Assembly: GCF_003148665.1 (NCBI RefSeq)
Contig: NZ_QGGQ01000004.1
Coordinates: 414,882 to 478,881 of the forward strand
Reading direction: 5' to 3'
Source: Maribacter polysiphoniae
GTDB lineage: Bacteria > Bacteroidota > Bacteroidia > Flavobacteriales > Flavobacteriaceae
Length of the DNA stretch: 64,000 nt
In this document: positions 18,225 to 25,888 of the stretch, piece after piece
Layout: each line of letters starts with the position of its first letter
How positions within the stretch are numbered: position 1 is the first letter of the stretch
Position numbers and translations under genes: made by a program
The notes under the pieces: generated by a model
The model's database searches: none
Told to the model about the DNA's origin: nothing
What the model saw: the letters and a program-made list of their open reading frames with translations, nothing else

Positions 18225-19604
18225 TTAATGGGTAAGGGCATCATGCAGTTCTAAAATGAATATCTGTTTATACAGATTGCTTTGAGCATCGTCTATAATT
18301 CGTGAACTGGTTGCATTGGGCATGTCAACATTATAGGCCAGTATTTTTCCATCAGGGGACACAACCAAAGCTTCCCGGTCCAAATCACTGGGAGTCAATA
18401 CAATTGATTTTCCGAAGCCGTCCGGTCCACCAACAAAACTGGCATAAACTTTTCCATCACTAATGGAAAACAACCATTGATCGGAGGGATGCCAACGGAC
18501 ATAACCGGCATCTGCCGTATAATTTGTGACCTGCATCGGTCTGCTTTTCGGATCTACCGCCAAATCGGAACCGCCAACCGGAATTACAAACACTTGTAAT
18601 ATGCCCTTTTCGTCCTTTGATAAATAAGCGATCTGTTCCCCCGAGTATGATCCCCGCACAATACCCTCATCAGTGGTACTATGGGTCAATCTTTTTATTT
18701 TGATACCCACGGGAGGTTCGGGATATGTATTGGCATCACCGGAATACGCCGATGTAATATCGACGGTATTGGGTATTTCAGCGACGAAAAGCGAAGTTTC
18801 ATAATCAACTCCGTTTTCGGCACGAACCTTTCCTATAAAGGCACGTTTCGTTCCCAAGGAATCTACCCAAGAGTCGCCGTAGGCCTTTTCAATTTCACCA
18901 GGTTTCGATTCGCCCTTTTTTACGGGTTTCAACATTACCGCAAAATAATGGCTGAATCCTTCCGGAGCACTCTTATTAACTTCCATATAACCGATGGTAC
19001 GGTCATAGTCCTGTTGCAGAAAGTCATCATAGGTAAAACCGATACGCCGCCCGTTTCTGGAATATTCATGTCGGTGGGTACCCCCTCGTTGTGCTCCCGG
19101 GGTTATTGGCCTATCGGTAACCACGTCCCTTAAGTCAGCAATTGAAATTTCTCCCTTTCCATCGGCGCTGACGATGGCCCCATTTCTGTTTCGTATGTCA
19201 TAATGACCCCTTTCGTCAACTTCCTCCAATTGGGGACCGTGAATAAAAACCACCTTGTTTTCTGTAGGATGATACGAAACCGCGGCAACACCAGGAGCAC
19301 CATGCTCCCCGGAAACGGATTCCGGTTGCAATAGTACGGTTTCCTCTCCCGTTGCCAAGGCTACTTTTTCTATGGACTTACTATTGGCCAGGTTGGTATT
19401 GAACACCATATAACGCGTATCGTAACACAAAAAGCGTCCGTCTGGGGAGAAATTATCATTGTTATCCAGGGCGTGTGTCTTTGCATTGAAGGTAATCTGT
19501 TTTTCGGTCATGATGTTGTTTTTGGAGGCTACTCGTTCCTTACAACCTATCATGAGGGAAAAGACCATAATCAATAAGGAACCTGGGATTTTTAAAGTGC
19601 GCAT
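18225..19604 (-). CDS. DUF3748 (YidR-like) lipoprotein, beta-propeller
   Basis: A 459-residue protein with a lipoprotein signal (MIGC, Cys 21). The body matches DUF3748/YidR: EKQITFNAKTHALDNNDNFSPDG near residue 35, and GGTHRHEYSRNGRRIGFTYDD around residue 175. It also has several WD40/TolB-like strands (SPDGKILAYN). YidR of E. coli has no firmly assigned role; in Bacteroidota such proteins are seen in sugar-use clusters. It sits between the SIS isomerase and the permease genes in the leftward operon. Confidence 0.7.
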   Translation of the reverse strand: MRTLKIPGSLLIMVFSLMIGCKERVASKNNIMTEKQITFNAKTHALDNNDNFSPDGRFLCYDTRYMVFNTNLANSKSIEKVALATGEETVLLQPESVSGEHGAPGVAAVSYHPTENKVVFIHGPQLEEVDERGHYDIRNRNGAIVSADGKGEISIADLRDVVTDRPITPGAQRGGTHRHEYSRNGRRIGFTYDDFLQQDYDRTIGYMEVNKSAPEGFSHYFAVMLKPVKKGESKPGEIEKAYGDSWVDSLGTKRAFIGKVRAENGVDYETSLFVAEIPNTVDITSAYSGDANTYPEPPVGIKIKRLTHSTTDEGIVRGSYSGEQIAYLSKDEKGILQVFVIPVGGSDLAVDPKSRPMQVTNYTADAGYVRWHPSDQWLFSISDGKVYASFVGGPDGFGKSIVLTPSDLDREALVVSPDGKILAYNVDMPNATSSRIIDDAQSNLYKQIFILELHDALTH

Positions 19605-19657
19605 TTATATAATTGTTACTTTAACAGCTACTAGATAAAATACTTATATTCAATATC

Positions 19658-20293
19658 TTAAAAGAAAGTCTCTTCTACTATAATACAAAGGGCATGGTAT
19701 ATAGGCAAATGATATTCCTGTACCGCTGCTGTGCTCGTCGCGGGGACGCATACTGCCACATCGCATAACGATTTGATCTTGCCTCCCGTTTCCCCAAGCA
19801 AACCAACTACTTTCATCCCCATGGCTTTGGCGGTAAAACAGGCATCAACAACATTGACGGAATTCCCCGAAGTGCTAATGGCCAATAAAACGTCATTCTT
19901 TCGACCATAGCCCAACACTTGTTGTGCGAAAATGAAATCGCCCCCTATATCATTTGAAATTGCGGAAATCAAACCACCATGGGCATTCAATGAGATTGCC
20001 GGCAACCCCCTTTCCAGTTTCGATGCCAGAGTCGCTCCCCTTTCCCCAGAGCTTTCAAGAAGGTTTTTTTTGAATTCAGAGGTAACAGGGCGTTTTTTGG
20101 AAAAGCTTTTCATCAACTCCCCCACAATATGATCCGAATCGGACGCACTTCCTCCATTACCGCAGACCAACAATTTACCTTCGTTTCGATAACATTCGAC
20201 CCATGTTTCACCTGCTTCCCTGACTACATCCTTACAGCTTTCAAGCGATGGATAACGCCGTATTAAGTTTTCTATTATATCTTCCCTATTCAT
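19658..20293 (-). CDS. SIS-domain sugar-phosphate isomerase (GmhA-like)
   Basis: A 211-residue cytoplasmic protein with one SIS domain of the GmhA type. CGNGGSASDSDHIVGEL (about residues 44-60) is the phosphosugar-binding loop and ISTSGNS (about residue 120) the second phosphate loop. GmhA converts sedoheptulose 7-phosphate to heptose 7-phosphate; paralogues in catabolic operons act on other sugar phosphates. With a ROK kinase immediately upstream, an aldose/ketose isomerisation of the phosphorylated product is the likely role. Confidence 0.75.
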   Translation of the reverse strand: MNREDIIENLIRRYPSLESCKDVVREAGETWVECYRNEGKLLVCGNGGSASDSDHIVGELMKSFSKKRPVTSEFKKNLLESSGERGATLASKLERGLPAISLNAHGGLISAISNDIGGDFIFAQQVLGYGRKNDVLLAISTSGNSVNVVDACFTAKAMGMKVVGLLGETGGKIKSLCDVAVCVPATSTAAVQEYHLPIYHALCIIVEETFF

Positions 20294-20359
20294 ATGAACT
20301 CTTTATCTTTCGCCAAAAAGGCTACCCCTGTTAATTTCGTTTTATTTTCGGTTTCCTAT

Positions 20360-21343
20360 TTATTGCATGGCTACACCCAATGCAGCATAATCCCCTATTT
20401 TATCGCCTAATTGGGCCGGTAAAATACGACAAACTTCCAAGGCTTCCGGAATGGCTTCTTTTTCAAGCACTTTATAGACCAATGGTTTTAATAAGGCTTC
20501 GTTCCTGGCGTAAATACTACCGATGACGATGCATTCGGGATTCAAGGTATCTATAAGTATGGCCAATGCCCTACCGAGATACTCCGCAGTGGTTTTCACA
20601 ATTTCCAACGCCACCCAATCACCCTGTATGGCCGCGGTAAAAACCGATTTGGCCGTAATGGCATCGATATCTTCCGCTGAGGGACAAAATCCGACAGTTA
20701 TACCGTTCTTTAATTTATGTTCAACGGTACTTTTGGCCAAACGGGCAATACCTCCCCCACTACAAAATCCTTCAAATGACCCGGCTTTACCAAAACCTAC
20801 AGGTCCGTCTTCAGCCATACGAATATGCCCTACTTCCCCCCCTAGGTCATTGGTTCCAGAGTATATTTTTCCGTTCAGGATGAGTCCAGCTCCCATTCCA
20901 GTCCCAAAAGTCAAAAAGATCATATTCTCAGTGCCTTTTCCGGCACCCATCATCCACTCGGCCAGGGCACAGGCATTGGCATCGTTTTGGATCGCTACAT
21001 CTATTCCAAATTCCTGCTCAAGAATCTCTACTATTGGAATATTATCCCAGCCCGGTAAATTGGGCGGCGATTTTATCAATCCCTTCTTAGAATCAAGGGG
21101 ACCTCCACAACTTATTCCAATTTTCGCCAATTTTTTACGATCGTATTCTTCAAAAAGCCGATGGATATGTTGTTTGAATTCATCTAGGATAACCGTTGGG
21201 CCACGCTCCACTTTAGTTTCAAAAAACACCTTCTCGTAGATATTGAAATCATCATCGCCCAAAACTACGGCGCATTTGGTACCTCCGATATCCAGACCTA
21301 CATAGTAGGTCGAAGGTTCTTTAGCATGGTTCTGTTTCATCAT
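20360..21343 (-). CDS. ROK-family sugar kinase lacking the zinc motif
   Basis: A 327-residue ROK protein without a DNA-binding domain, so a kinase rather than a repressor. The phosphate-binding loop is GLDIGGTKCA, the catalytic base Asp lies in QNDANACALAEW, and FGTGMGAGL is the second phosphate loop. The ExGH metal-ligand motif (GGEVGHI) is present, but the usual CxCGxxGCxE zinc cluster is replaced by GFCSGGG. The sugar cannot be read from the sequence. It follows the 21411 hydrolase gene by 67 bases and precedes the SIS isomerase. Confidence 0.8.
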   Translation of the reverse strand: MMKQNHAKEPSTYYVGLDIGGTKCAVVLGDDDFNIYEKVFFETKVERGPTVILDEFKQHIHRLFEEYDRKKLAKIGISCGGPLDSKKGLIKSPPNLPGWDNIPIVEILEQEFGIDVAIQNDANACALAEWMMGAGKGTENMIFLTFGTGMGAGLILNGKIYSGTNDLGGEVGHIRMAEDGPVGFGKAGSFEGFCSGGGIARLAKSTVEHKLKNGITVGFCPSAEDIDAITAKSVFTAAIQGDWVALEIVKTTAEYLGRALAILIDTLNPECIVIGSIYARNEALLKPLVYKVLEKEAIPEALEVCRILPAQLGDKIGDYAALGVAMQ

Positions 21344-21410
21344 TTATTTCGTGTTGTGTTGCTTAAATAACCAAGGATTGCACCATGAGGATAGATCAAT
21401 AAAAACATCG

Positions 21411-23741
21411 CTATTGCTTTAATATCCACACATCGGTAACCCTAGATTGCTTTCTCCAATTCAAATGTTCCTCATCGGGTTTATCAAAAGTGATCTTCAA
21501 TTTCCCTTCTTGGATCAGATCTTTCGGAAGCGGAAATTCCTTAAATTGCTCAAATCCTTTTTCGTATTTGGTAGGCTTCAATCGTTGGCCATTAGCCCGC
21601 AAAAGCGCCTCTCCATATCCTGAAACACGTATGAGGTAACTGGCATCGGCATCAAGTCCGTCATATTCCAAGGTTGGGGAAAATTGAAATAATTGGGTAG
21701 ACAACCGTTTTCTACTTACTCCGTCATTTTCCCAAAGATAGTCAATGGCATCATCGGTCTCGGAGGTGACATGTTTGGCATCGGCACTCGAAATATTATC
21801 ATAAAAACTTCCTTCACCAGGAAATTCATACGTTCTAATAAATTCGAGTCTGGCCAATTTTTCATTTTCGGTAGAGAACTTTTTAACCTTTTCAAATTCG
21901 TCTTCGAGCCACCACCTATTATTCAAAGGGTAATCTATAAAATCTAAAATAGCCCCGCGTTCCGCACTACGGGCATTATACTTTGATACACTGGTCTGTG
22001 CGCCAATGGAACGAAAAAGCGCCTCGGCATAGTCAAAAACTTTCTGTTTTAAATTTTGGGCCACCAACTCGGTATCCGCTTTTTCCAAATAAACAAGCGC
22101 TTCATTTATCGCGTTCTCCGCCCCTATTGTTTCGGCATTGGCAAGAACATCGTAGGCTTTCGATTCGAGACCTTTTTCATAGGTAAGCCTTTCCTGTATA
22201 TAAGCATCGTAATACGCACGCATAACCAATTGTTGCCACCTCCAATTACTATTCAGCTCTGGGTGTTGGGTTTCCATCTTCTGCCAAAGGGCCAAGGTTG
22301 TTGTAATTACTTCATTACCTAAAGCCGGACCAACCCAATTCTGTTCCAAATCAAAAATCCCTTTAGTGGCTTCTTCGGCGACTTTTGGTCCGAAGAAAAA
22401 CTGGCAGTACTCAAAAACAATATCGTGTACATCTTGCTTGGAATCCCAGCCCAGTTGGCTCCAAACCACTTTGTTCACATCATCATGGGATCCGTCGGAA
22501 TAGGTGATAAAACCATCGGTATACCCAATATCCCCATGAAACAGCTTGGTATATTGAAGCGGTTGGGGATTACAGGGCTCACGCCCCAAGGTCAATGCAA
22601 ATGCCTGATCCCAGCGCTCTACAGGATAGTGACACCGTACCGTATGGGTGATATCGGGATAAAAACGGTGTAAATATTTTTCAGGTAATAGCTCACGCTC
22701 AACATCTATGGGCGGACTACTTGGTCCATAAACAAGCCCTTTAAGCCAATCTGGATTATCAGTTTTCAGATATTCGAAAAAGTAAGAAACTTTCTCTTCG
22801 TTGAAACCCTGTAGGGATACCCATATTCCTGCATCGGGATGATATTTTTTTAATACTACGGATAGATCCTTGAGATAAGGTATCAATTTGGAAGGGTGAT
22901 TTTCGCCTGGATCGCCACCGGGAACAAACACCCCATCCAATCTTGGACATCGGGCATAGAAGGCCTCTTGTTCGTCCAAACCTTCTTGATGCGCATTCGG
23001 GACGCTTAAATCATGCGGAGCGGGGGTCCAAACCCAATAATCCGCATCATATTTTTCACATATTTCACTCAAACGCACTTCCATTTCCTGTGGATCCACT
23101 TTAAAATGGGGACTGGAGGAAGGCTCTTGAAAAGGGATGTTTTCAAAACTGTTGGCACCAAAAAGTACTTGTTCCCGAAAATGCTGGTCGAATTGTTCAA
23201 CCGTCCAAGCGTCCCAGGAATTCGCCGTATTGCGATACCCAAATTGATGTCCACGAAGGGTATATTCCGGAGCGGAAACGATATTTAGATCATTGGCAAT
23301 CTTAATGTGTCCCGATTCCATTTTAGCAATCCGCAACAGTCTACCTATACCGTAAAGTACCCCTCGGGCATCGGCCCCGATAATCCATAAAATATTCTTT
23401 TCCCCTTCTTTTTGATGCACAATGCGATAGCCTTCCGCCTTGATGGGTTTTTTATCGACACCTTTTGGACCAGGAACCTTTTCTCCGAAGACATCGGTCT
23501 CACCCTGTAAGACCAAGGCTATTGTTGTATTGGAACCCCAATCGTTTGATTTTACAAGTTCAATGGTCGTACGTTTTTCAATTTCCTCTACCAGTACATT
23601 ACCTACGGTTTCATACATGGGGTTTTTAATTTCCTTGGAAACCAGAATGGTAGCCCTTGACAAATCAAAACCATCATTCCCTTGTTGTGTACAAGAGGTG
23701 TTCAAGACTAATAGCAGTACTAATAATATCACTTTTGGCAT
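21411..23741 (-). CDS. Putative glycoside hydrolase lipoprotein, family unassigned
   Basis: A 776-residue lipoprotein (NTSC, Cys about 17). The open frame runs on upstream to 24260, but that part overlaps the FGE-like gene and the lipobox fixes the start at 23741. Residues about 40-150 look like the GH20/GH67-type N-terminal domain (IIGADARGVLYGIGRLLR). A barrel-like middle follows (ALRGHQFGYR equivalent at about 160, then ANSFENIPF, YWVWTPAPHD, GLVYGPSSPP), then a helical region and a C-terminal beta domain. The order recalls GH67, GH84, GH115 and GH163 enzymes, but I cannot place it in any. It probably cuts the imported glycan's precursor at the cell surface or in the periplasm. Confidence 0.6.
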   Translation of the reverse strand: MPKVILLVLLLVLNTSCTQQGNDGFDLSRATILVSKEIKNPMYETVGNVLVEEIEKRTTIELVKSNDWGSNTTIALVLQGETDVFGEKVPGPKGVDKKPIKAEGYRIVHQKEGEKNILWIIGADARGVLYGIGRLLRIAKMESGHIKIANDLNIVSAPEYTLRGHQFGYRNTANSWDAWTVEQFDQHFREQVLFGANSFENIPFQEPSSSPHFKVDPQEMEVRLSEICEKYDADYWVWTPAPHDLSVPNAHQEGLDEQEAFYARCPRLDGVFVPGGDPGENHPSKLIPYLKDLSVVLKKYHPDAGIWVSLQGFNEEKVSYFFEYLKTDNPDWLKGLVYGPSSPPIDVERELLPEKYLHRFYPDITHTVRCHYPVERWDQAFALTLGREPCNPQPLQYTKLFHGDIGYTDGFITYSDGSHDDVNKVVWSQLGWDSKQDVHDIVFEYCQFFFGPKVAEEATKGIFDLEQNWVGPALGNEVITTTLALWQKMETQHPELNSNWRWQQLVMRAYYDAYIQERLTYEKGLESKAYDVLANAETIGAENAINEALVYLEKADTELVAQNLKQKVFDYAEALFRSIGAQTSVSKYNARSAERGAILDFIDYPLNNRWWLEDEFEKVKKFSTENEKLARLEFIRTYEFPGEGSFYDNISSADAKHVTSETDDAIDYLWENDGVSRKRLSTQLFQFSPTLEYDGLDADASYLIRVSGYGEALLRANGQRLKPTKYEKGFEQFKEFPLPKDLIQEGKLKITFDKPDEEHLNWRKQSRVTDVWILKQ

Positions 23742-23775
23742 TGTTCTTTTTTTTTTGAATTCTCGATTGCTACTT

Positions 23776-24471
23776 CTATTCAATATCCAAGACACATCTA
23801 AACCCAACAGGGTAATTACTGATCTTTTCAGGCAATACATAGTACCGTTGCGAGGTACGGACAAACGAATGGTTATTAAAATTAGAACCACCGCGCATAA
23901 CTTTATACTTTTCCCCATACTGCTCCATAGGGGTATTATTGCCTGGATAGGGTTTGTACCAATCGGCCGTCCATTCCCATACACCCCCAGCCATATCATA
24001 ACAACCGTAGGGACTTGCGGGTTTGGCAATCGAGGTACCCCTTGTACTTTTTTGGTCCCAAACAACATAGGTGTTATCATAGGTGTTTCCCCAAGGAAAT
24101 ACGCGACCGTCAATTCCCCTTGCTGCTTTTTCCCACTCCTTTTCGGTGGGCAATCGCTTTCCGGCCCATTTGGCATAGGCATCGGCCTGAGACCAAGTAA
24201 CGATGGCAGCATTATCCTTTTTTGAGGCTGGAAATTCAAAATTGGGATCGAATTTGGCAAACTCCGTATTGCTTATTTCATACTTGTCAATAAAGAAAGC
24301 TTTTGTATATGCTATTTGCTGGGGTTGCTCATCATGGTCACCATACTTGCTACCCATAATAAAGCCTCCTTCCGCCACTAGGACCATACCTTCCGGCGGT
24401 TTACGCAAGTCCTGCGAAAAGATGATCGAAGTGCCCATTAAAACAATAAGGACGGTATAAAATATTTTCAT
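23776..24471 (-). CDS. FGE-sulfatase-domain protein without the catalytic cysteines
   Basis: A 231-residue secreted protein (signal ending IFSQ). It has the SUMF1/FGE-like domain: MVLVAEGGFIMGS (about residue 30), NTEFAKF, WDQKSTRGTS, GVWEWTADWY, RGGSNFNNHSFVR and the terminal GFRCV. In true formylglycine-generating enzymes two cysteines follow the GGS in that loop; here those places hold Asn and Val. It is therefore unlikely to activate sulfatases, and no sulfatase gene is in the window. It may be a binding or structural member, like many Bacteroidota relatives. It lies between the hydrolase and the helical protein in the leftward operon. Confidence 0.75.
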   Translation of the reverse strand: MKIFYTVLIVLMGTSIIFSQDLRKPPEGMVLVAEGGFIMGSKYGDHDEQPQQIAYTKAFFIDKYEISNTEFAKFDPNFEFPASKKDNAAIVTWSQADAYAKWAGKRLPTEKEWEKAARGIDGRVFPWGNTYDNTYVVWDQKSTRGTSIAKPASPYGCYDMAGGVWEWTADWYKPYPGNNTPMEQYGEKYKVMRGGSNFNNHSFVRTSQRYYVLPEKISNYPVGFRCVLDIE

Positions 24472-24486
24472 GCTTCCGATTTCAAT

Positions 24487-25710
24487 TTACCATTTTTCAT
24501 CTATAATGCCATAATATCTTCCAAACCAATAGTTACGGATCATGGCCGCGGCCGTTCTTTCTTCCTCCGATTTCACTTTTTTAAAGCTTCCGTCTTTTTG
24601 AGGGATATTGAACTCCTTCATACGACGTTCGAATCCCCACATATCTTTTATGGCCTGCCTTCTCTCCTCCGTCATGATATCTTCACCCGTGAGTACTTGG
24701 TAAACCATAACAAACCAAATAGTACTTTCCCATGTGAACTCGATGTCTTTCCAATCGTACCAGTGTCGATTGAGGTTCATTCTGTACTTATTCAATAGCT
24801 TAGGGTCGTCTTCAAAACGCATCAACATATAAAGGGAACGTGCGGCATGGTAATCGTCCCCTACATTCCGCCATTCTTTAGGAAATAGAATTTTAGAATT
24901 GATTTGATGATCATCATACTGATAGCGGTCGATAAGCATATGATACGCCGCGTTAAAACGTTCTTTGCCCGTAATGCGGTGTGTAACCTTAAGTGCCGCC
25001 AACATTTCTAGGGAATTAAGGGATTGATGCGGAAGATCGGGACAAAAATTGCCCCATAAGGTCATTTTGCCGTCAAGGTCTGTAAGTTTAAAATTGTTGT
25101 CTATGACCCGCCCAATAAATCGATCCAATAGTCCGGCTGCTTTATCTTTGTATTCGGCGTCAGCACAGATTTCCCAAAAAGTACCTACTCCATAGAAAAT
25201 CGAAGTGAATTTATCCGCACTTAAATCGCCCAACCATCGATAACCCGGCATGGATGTGGATTGATGCCACTCATGGTACCACATCACCTCTTCATGCCAT
25301 AACGGCTCATCGGTTTGGTTGAAACTTCGGGCAACAAGGCCACTTACCCCCGTAACTTTCTCCAGTTTTAATATGGCTTCAAAAATCTGGTTGGCAATGT
25401 CCCTATCCTTTTCATCTTTAGTAAGTGCGTATTTATGGGAATAGGCGGCCAACATTTCGGAAGTTGGGTCTAAACAGTCGGCCTGGGAACCGACAATGGG
25501 TCTATCCAAACCTGCTGGAGGAAAAATAACATGTTGCATAATCGCACCCTCATTCCAATGATTCCCCAACATCAATTTATCAAATTGGGCCACCTTTTTA
25601 TGTAAGGGGTCGGTTTTGCTTGGAAATTTATTGACTTTCTGGGCCCTTGTTTGTATTGCGACAAATAAGAAACAAAGGAATAGTAAACAAGGTCGTAATT
25701 TATTATCCAT
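24487..25710 (-). CDS. Secreted helical protein, paralogue 3 of the toroid domain (function unknown)
   Basis: A 407-residue protein from the ATG at 25710 (a TTG two codons earlier is less likely). It has a signal peptide (FLFVAIQTRAQ). The mature part is helical and carries LTDLDGKMTLWGNFCPD at about residue 212. This aligns with VDYDGKPTxWG in the 12490 and 14773 products, and the C-terminus (NYWFGRYYGII) resembles their LPYWMGRYLGV and LPYYFAKYHDL. It is therefore the toroid domain alone, without the propeller. Enzymatic action on the glycan is an inference from fold and context. First gene after susD, behind a stem-loop at 25802-25827. Confidence 0.7.
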   Translation of the reverse strand: MDNKLRPCLLFLCFLFVAIQTRAQKVNKFPSKTDPLHKKVAQFDKLMLGNHWNEGAIMQHVIFPPAGLDRPIVGSQADCLDPTSEMLAAYSHKYALTKDEKDRDIANQIFEAILKLEKVTGVSGLVARSFNQTDEPLWHEEVMWYHEWHQSTSMPGYRWLGDLSADKFTSIFYGVGTFWEICADAEYKDKAAGLLDRFIGRVIDNNFKLTDLDGKMTLWGNFCPDLPHQSLNSLEMLAALKVTHRITGKERFNAAYHMLIDRYQYDDHQINSKILFPKEWRNVGDDYHAARSLYMLMRFEDDPKLLNKYRMNLNRHWYDWKDIEFTWESTIWFVMVYQVLTGEDIMTEERRQAIKDMWGFERRMKEFNIPQKDGSFKKVKSEEERTAAAMIRNYWFGRYYGIIDEKW

Positions 25711-25801
25711 ATCCAAAATTTAATTCTTGACTGTCTGTTGCGATACCCAACATACATTAACTTCCAAAGGGATACCCCAAACCTGGGTTTATCATAAAGA
25801 A

Positions 25802-25827
25802 AATTACCTGGGTTTCCCCAGGTAATT
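25802..25827 (-). terminator. Stem-loop after susD (terminator/attenuator)
   Basis: On the minus strand AATTACCTGGG and CCCAGGTAATT form a perfect 11-bp stem closed by a GAAA tetraloop, followed by TTCTTTAT. It lies 62 bases after the susD stop and 92 before the next gene. It probably terminates part of the transcripts or protects the 3' end of susCD mRNA, so susC/susD would be made in excess of the downstream enzymes. Confidence 0.65.
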
Positions 25828-25888
25828 CCAACTAATTAACTCAAACAACAAATGAAAATAAATCATTTTATTTTTTAATAACATTGTA

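Noticed and set aside
23742..24260. N-terminal 173 codons of the long open frame that ends at 21411
   Set aside because: They overlap the well-supported FGE-like gene on the same strand, are low-complexity and rich in Pro/Arg, and precede a clean lipoprotein signal at 23741.
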